A stretch of DNA of 30,776 nucleotides from assembly GCA_045592105.1 (NCBI GenBank), contig JAZNUB010000048.1:1-30776 (forward strand), given 5' to 3'. The stretch comes from SIG636 sp045592105 (GTDB lineage Bacteria > Bacillota > Clostridia > Oscillospirales > CAG-382). A program made the translations under genes and the position numbers. Under the pieces are notes generated by a model that was not told the origin of the DNA, searched no databases, and worked only from the letters and a program-made list of their open reading frames with translations. Shown in pieces: positions 30,258 through 30,776 of this stretch; position 1 is the first letter of the stretch, and each line of letters opens with the position of its first letter.

Positions 30258-30286
30258 ATTATAGCACCAAAAACCCTTTTTGTCAA
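30258..30286 (-). promoter_or_regulatory. Consensus sigma-A promoter of the amino-acid importer operon
   Basis: On the minus strand TTGACA (30281-30286) and TATAAT (30258-30263) are 17 bp apart, a perfect consensus in both boxes and spacing. The leader of about 65 bases contains the short stem CGCTTTA/TAAAGCG. Confidence 0.93.
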
Positions 30287-30644
30287 GTTCAGACTGTAAA
30301 ATATTGTTATTCCCCCCGTTTTAGCACGAAAAAATGAGCCGCCCTTTAAGGCAAGCCCCAATTAAAACCGAAAGCGCATTTTTATCCCCCGTTGCGGTGT
30401 AATGGCATGCCATTCTGCATCGTAGGGCGCACGTCTGCTCCCGCCGAAACAAAACGGAATTGAATACACCGTGGTTGGAAAGATTGTGCATTAATGAAAG
30501 TGGCGGCGGGAGCAAGCCCCCGCCCTACGTTAAAGAGTTACGCTTTATTGTTAAAACAAAACCCCATTGCGGTGTGTAGGGTCGATTCACGAATCGACCG
30601 CCACGAAACGGCTATATTTAGCGCTTAATTTAAACGCCGCGTAA
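30287..30644. other. Gene-free stretch with modular palindromic repeats
   Basis: No gene is supported. 30287-30385 is unremarkable AT-rich sequence. ATGGCATGCCAT (30402-30413) is a perfect palindrome, followed by the type II element at 30422-30528. A TCGATTC palindrome (30580-30599) then starts the 96-bp type I element, which runs on to 30671. Confidence 0.7.
30422..30528 (+). repeat. MITE-like modular element, type II spacer, copy 2 (107 bp)
   Basis: Same length, ends and spacer as 27543-27649 (11 differences counted). The upstream 28 bases (GCGGTGTAATGGCATGCC...) are also related to those before copy 1. The end modules match those of the type I element at 2161-2250 in reverse orientation. 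Confidence 0.8.
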
Positions 30645-30671
30645 CGGGTCATTCGTGAATGACCCCTACTA
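30576..30671 (-). repeat. Complete MITE-like modular element, type I spacer (96 bp)
   Basis: Starts GTAGGGTCGATTCACG and ends GAATGACCCCTAC. The two terminal palindromes differ (GGTCGATTCACGAATCGACC and GGGTCATTCGTGAATGACCC). The spacer contains TTAATTTAAACGCCGCGTAAC, the reverse of the spacer near 140-182. It overlaps the 46-bp IS-type repeat. Confidence 0.7.
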
Positions 30672-30690
30672 CATCGTTAATATTAAAACT
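30645..30690 (-). repeat. 46-bp inverted repeat, right copy (putative IS terminal repeat)
   Basis: The reverse complement of 95-140 without mismatch. Its inner end touches the -35 box of the gene starting at 30754. Confidence 0.75.
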
Positions 30691-30718
30691 TCACATTTTG
30701 CAAATAGTATGGTATACT
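30690..30718 (+). promoter_or_regulatory. Promoter of the gene at the right end
   Basis: TTCACA (30690-30695) and TATACT (30713-30718) are 17 bp apart, at the inner border of the 46-bp repeat. Confidence 0.65.
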
Positions 30719-30753
30719 AATCACATCTACTACAAAAAAGGATGTGTAGCCAT

Positions 30754-30776
30754 ATGAGTAAAGAAATCCGTTTAAG
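30754..30776 (+). CDS. Start of a gene, probably the transposase of the right-hand IS copy (partial)
   Basis: ATG at 30754 follows AAAGGATG and encodes MSKEIRL before the window ends. A promoter and the 46-bp repeat lie directly upstream. The mirror-image repeat at the left end follows the stop of a transposase-like gene, so this is most simply the start of another copy of that gene. IS630-type transposases often open with a short basic/hydrophobic stretch like this, but seven residues prove nothing. Confidence 0.4.

Overview
The window looks like a metagenome-type contig from a spore-forming, Gram-positive member of the Clostridia, most likely a gut relative of the Oscillospirales or Christensenellales; the rank below class is inference. 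Supporting evidence is a Spo0A orthologue with its own 0A box, many consensus sigma-A promoters (TTGACA, 17-18 bp, TATAAT), a TPP riboswitch with ThiT, a clostridial cysteine-rich HisRS, a DUF1540 protein, a sortase with a sorting-signal protein, and the block rplS-lepB-rbgA-rnhB-yraN. No phage genes, CRISPR array, tRNA or rRNA were seen.

Layout. Positions 1-102 hold the end of a transposase-like gene and 30754-30776 hold the start of another gene. The non-coding sequence beside each is an identical 46-bp inverted repeat (95-140 and 30645-30690), so both window ends probably lie in two copies of one insertion sequence. Positions 381-2016 carry an ECF sigma factor and a membrane partner, between two related hairpin repeats. 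On the minus strand follow spo0A, then radC, a membrane protein, a sortase and a putative sortase substrate (3493-6799), a secreted FKBP/trigger-factor-like lipoprotein, a small membrane protein, and thiT behind a TPP riboswitch (6964-9640).

Positions 9648-15528 are a five-gene minus-strand operon for a Gld-type ABC system (ATPase, permease, GldG-like, DUF4340-like, lipoprotein). It is preceded by aspS, hisS, mgsA and a minD-like gene, probably one long transcript from a promoter at 19909-19937. At about 20.0 kb the direction switches: rplS, lepB, rbgA, rnhB, yraN and thrC run on the plus strand. A DUF1540 gene (minus), a small membrane protein, a metallophosphoesterase and a Cys/Met-metabolism PLP enzyme follow. 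The last operon (30185 to 27911, minus) is a polar amino-acid ABC importer.

The most unusual content is in the gene-free stretches (103-380, 2017-2502, 27183-27910, 30300-30750). They are built from a modular family of short palindromic elements: constant flanks GTAGGG/CCCTAC, terminal stems whose sequence varies but stays self-complementary, and two interchangeable spacer types. Other points of note are a Spo0A receiver with an altered acidic pocket, an RbgA GTPase with a degenerate G4 motif, and a sortase beside a substrate with a non-canonical IKKTG signal.
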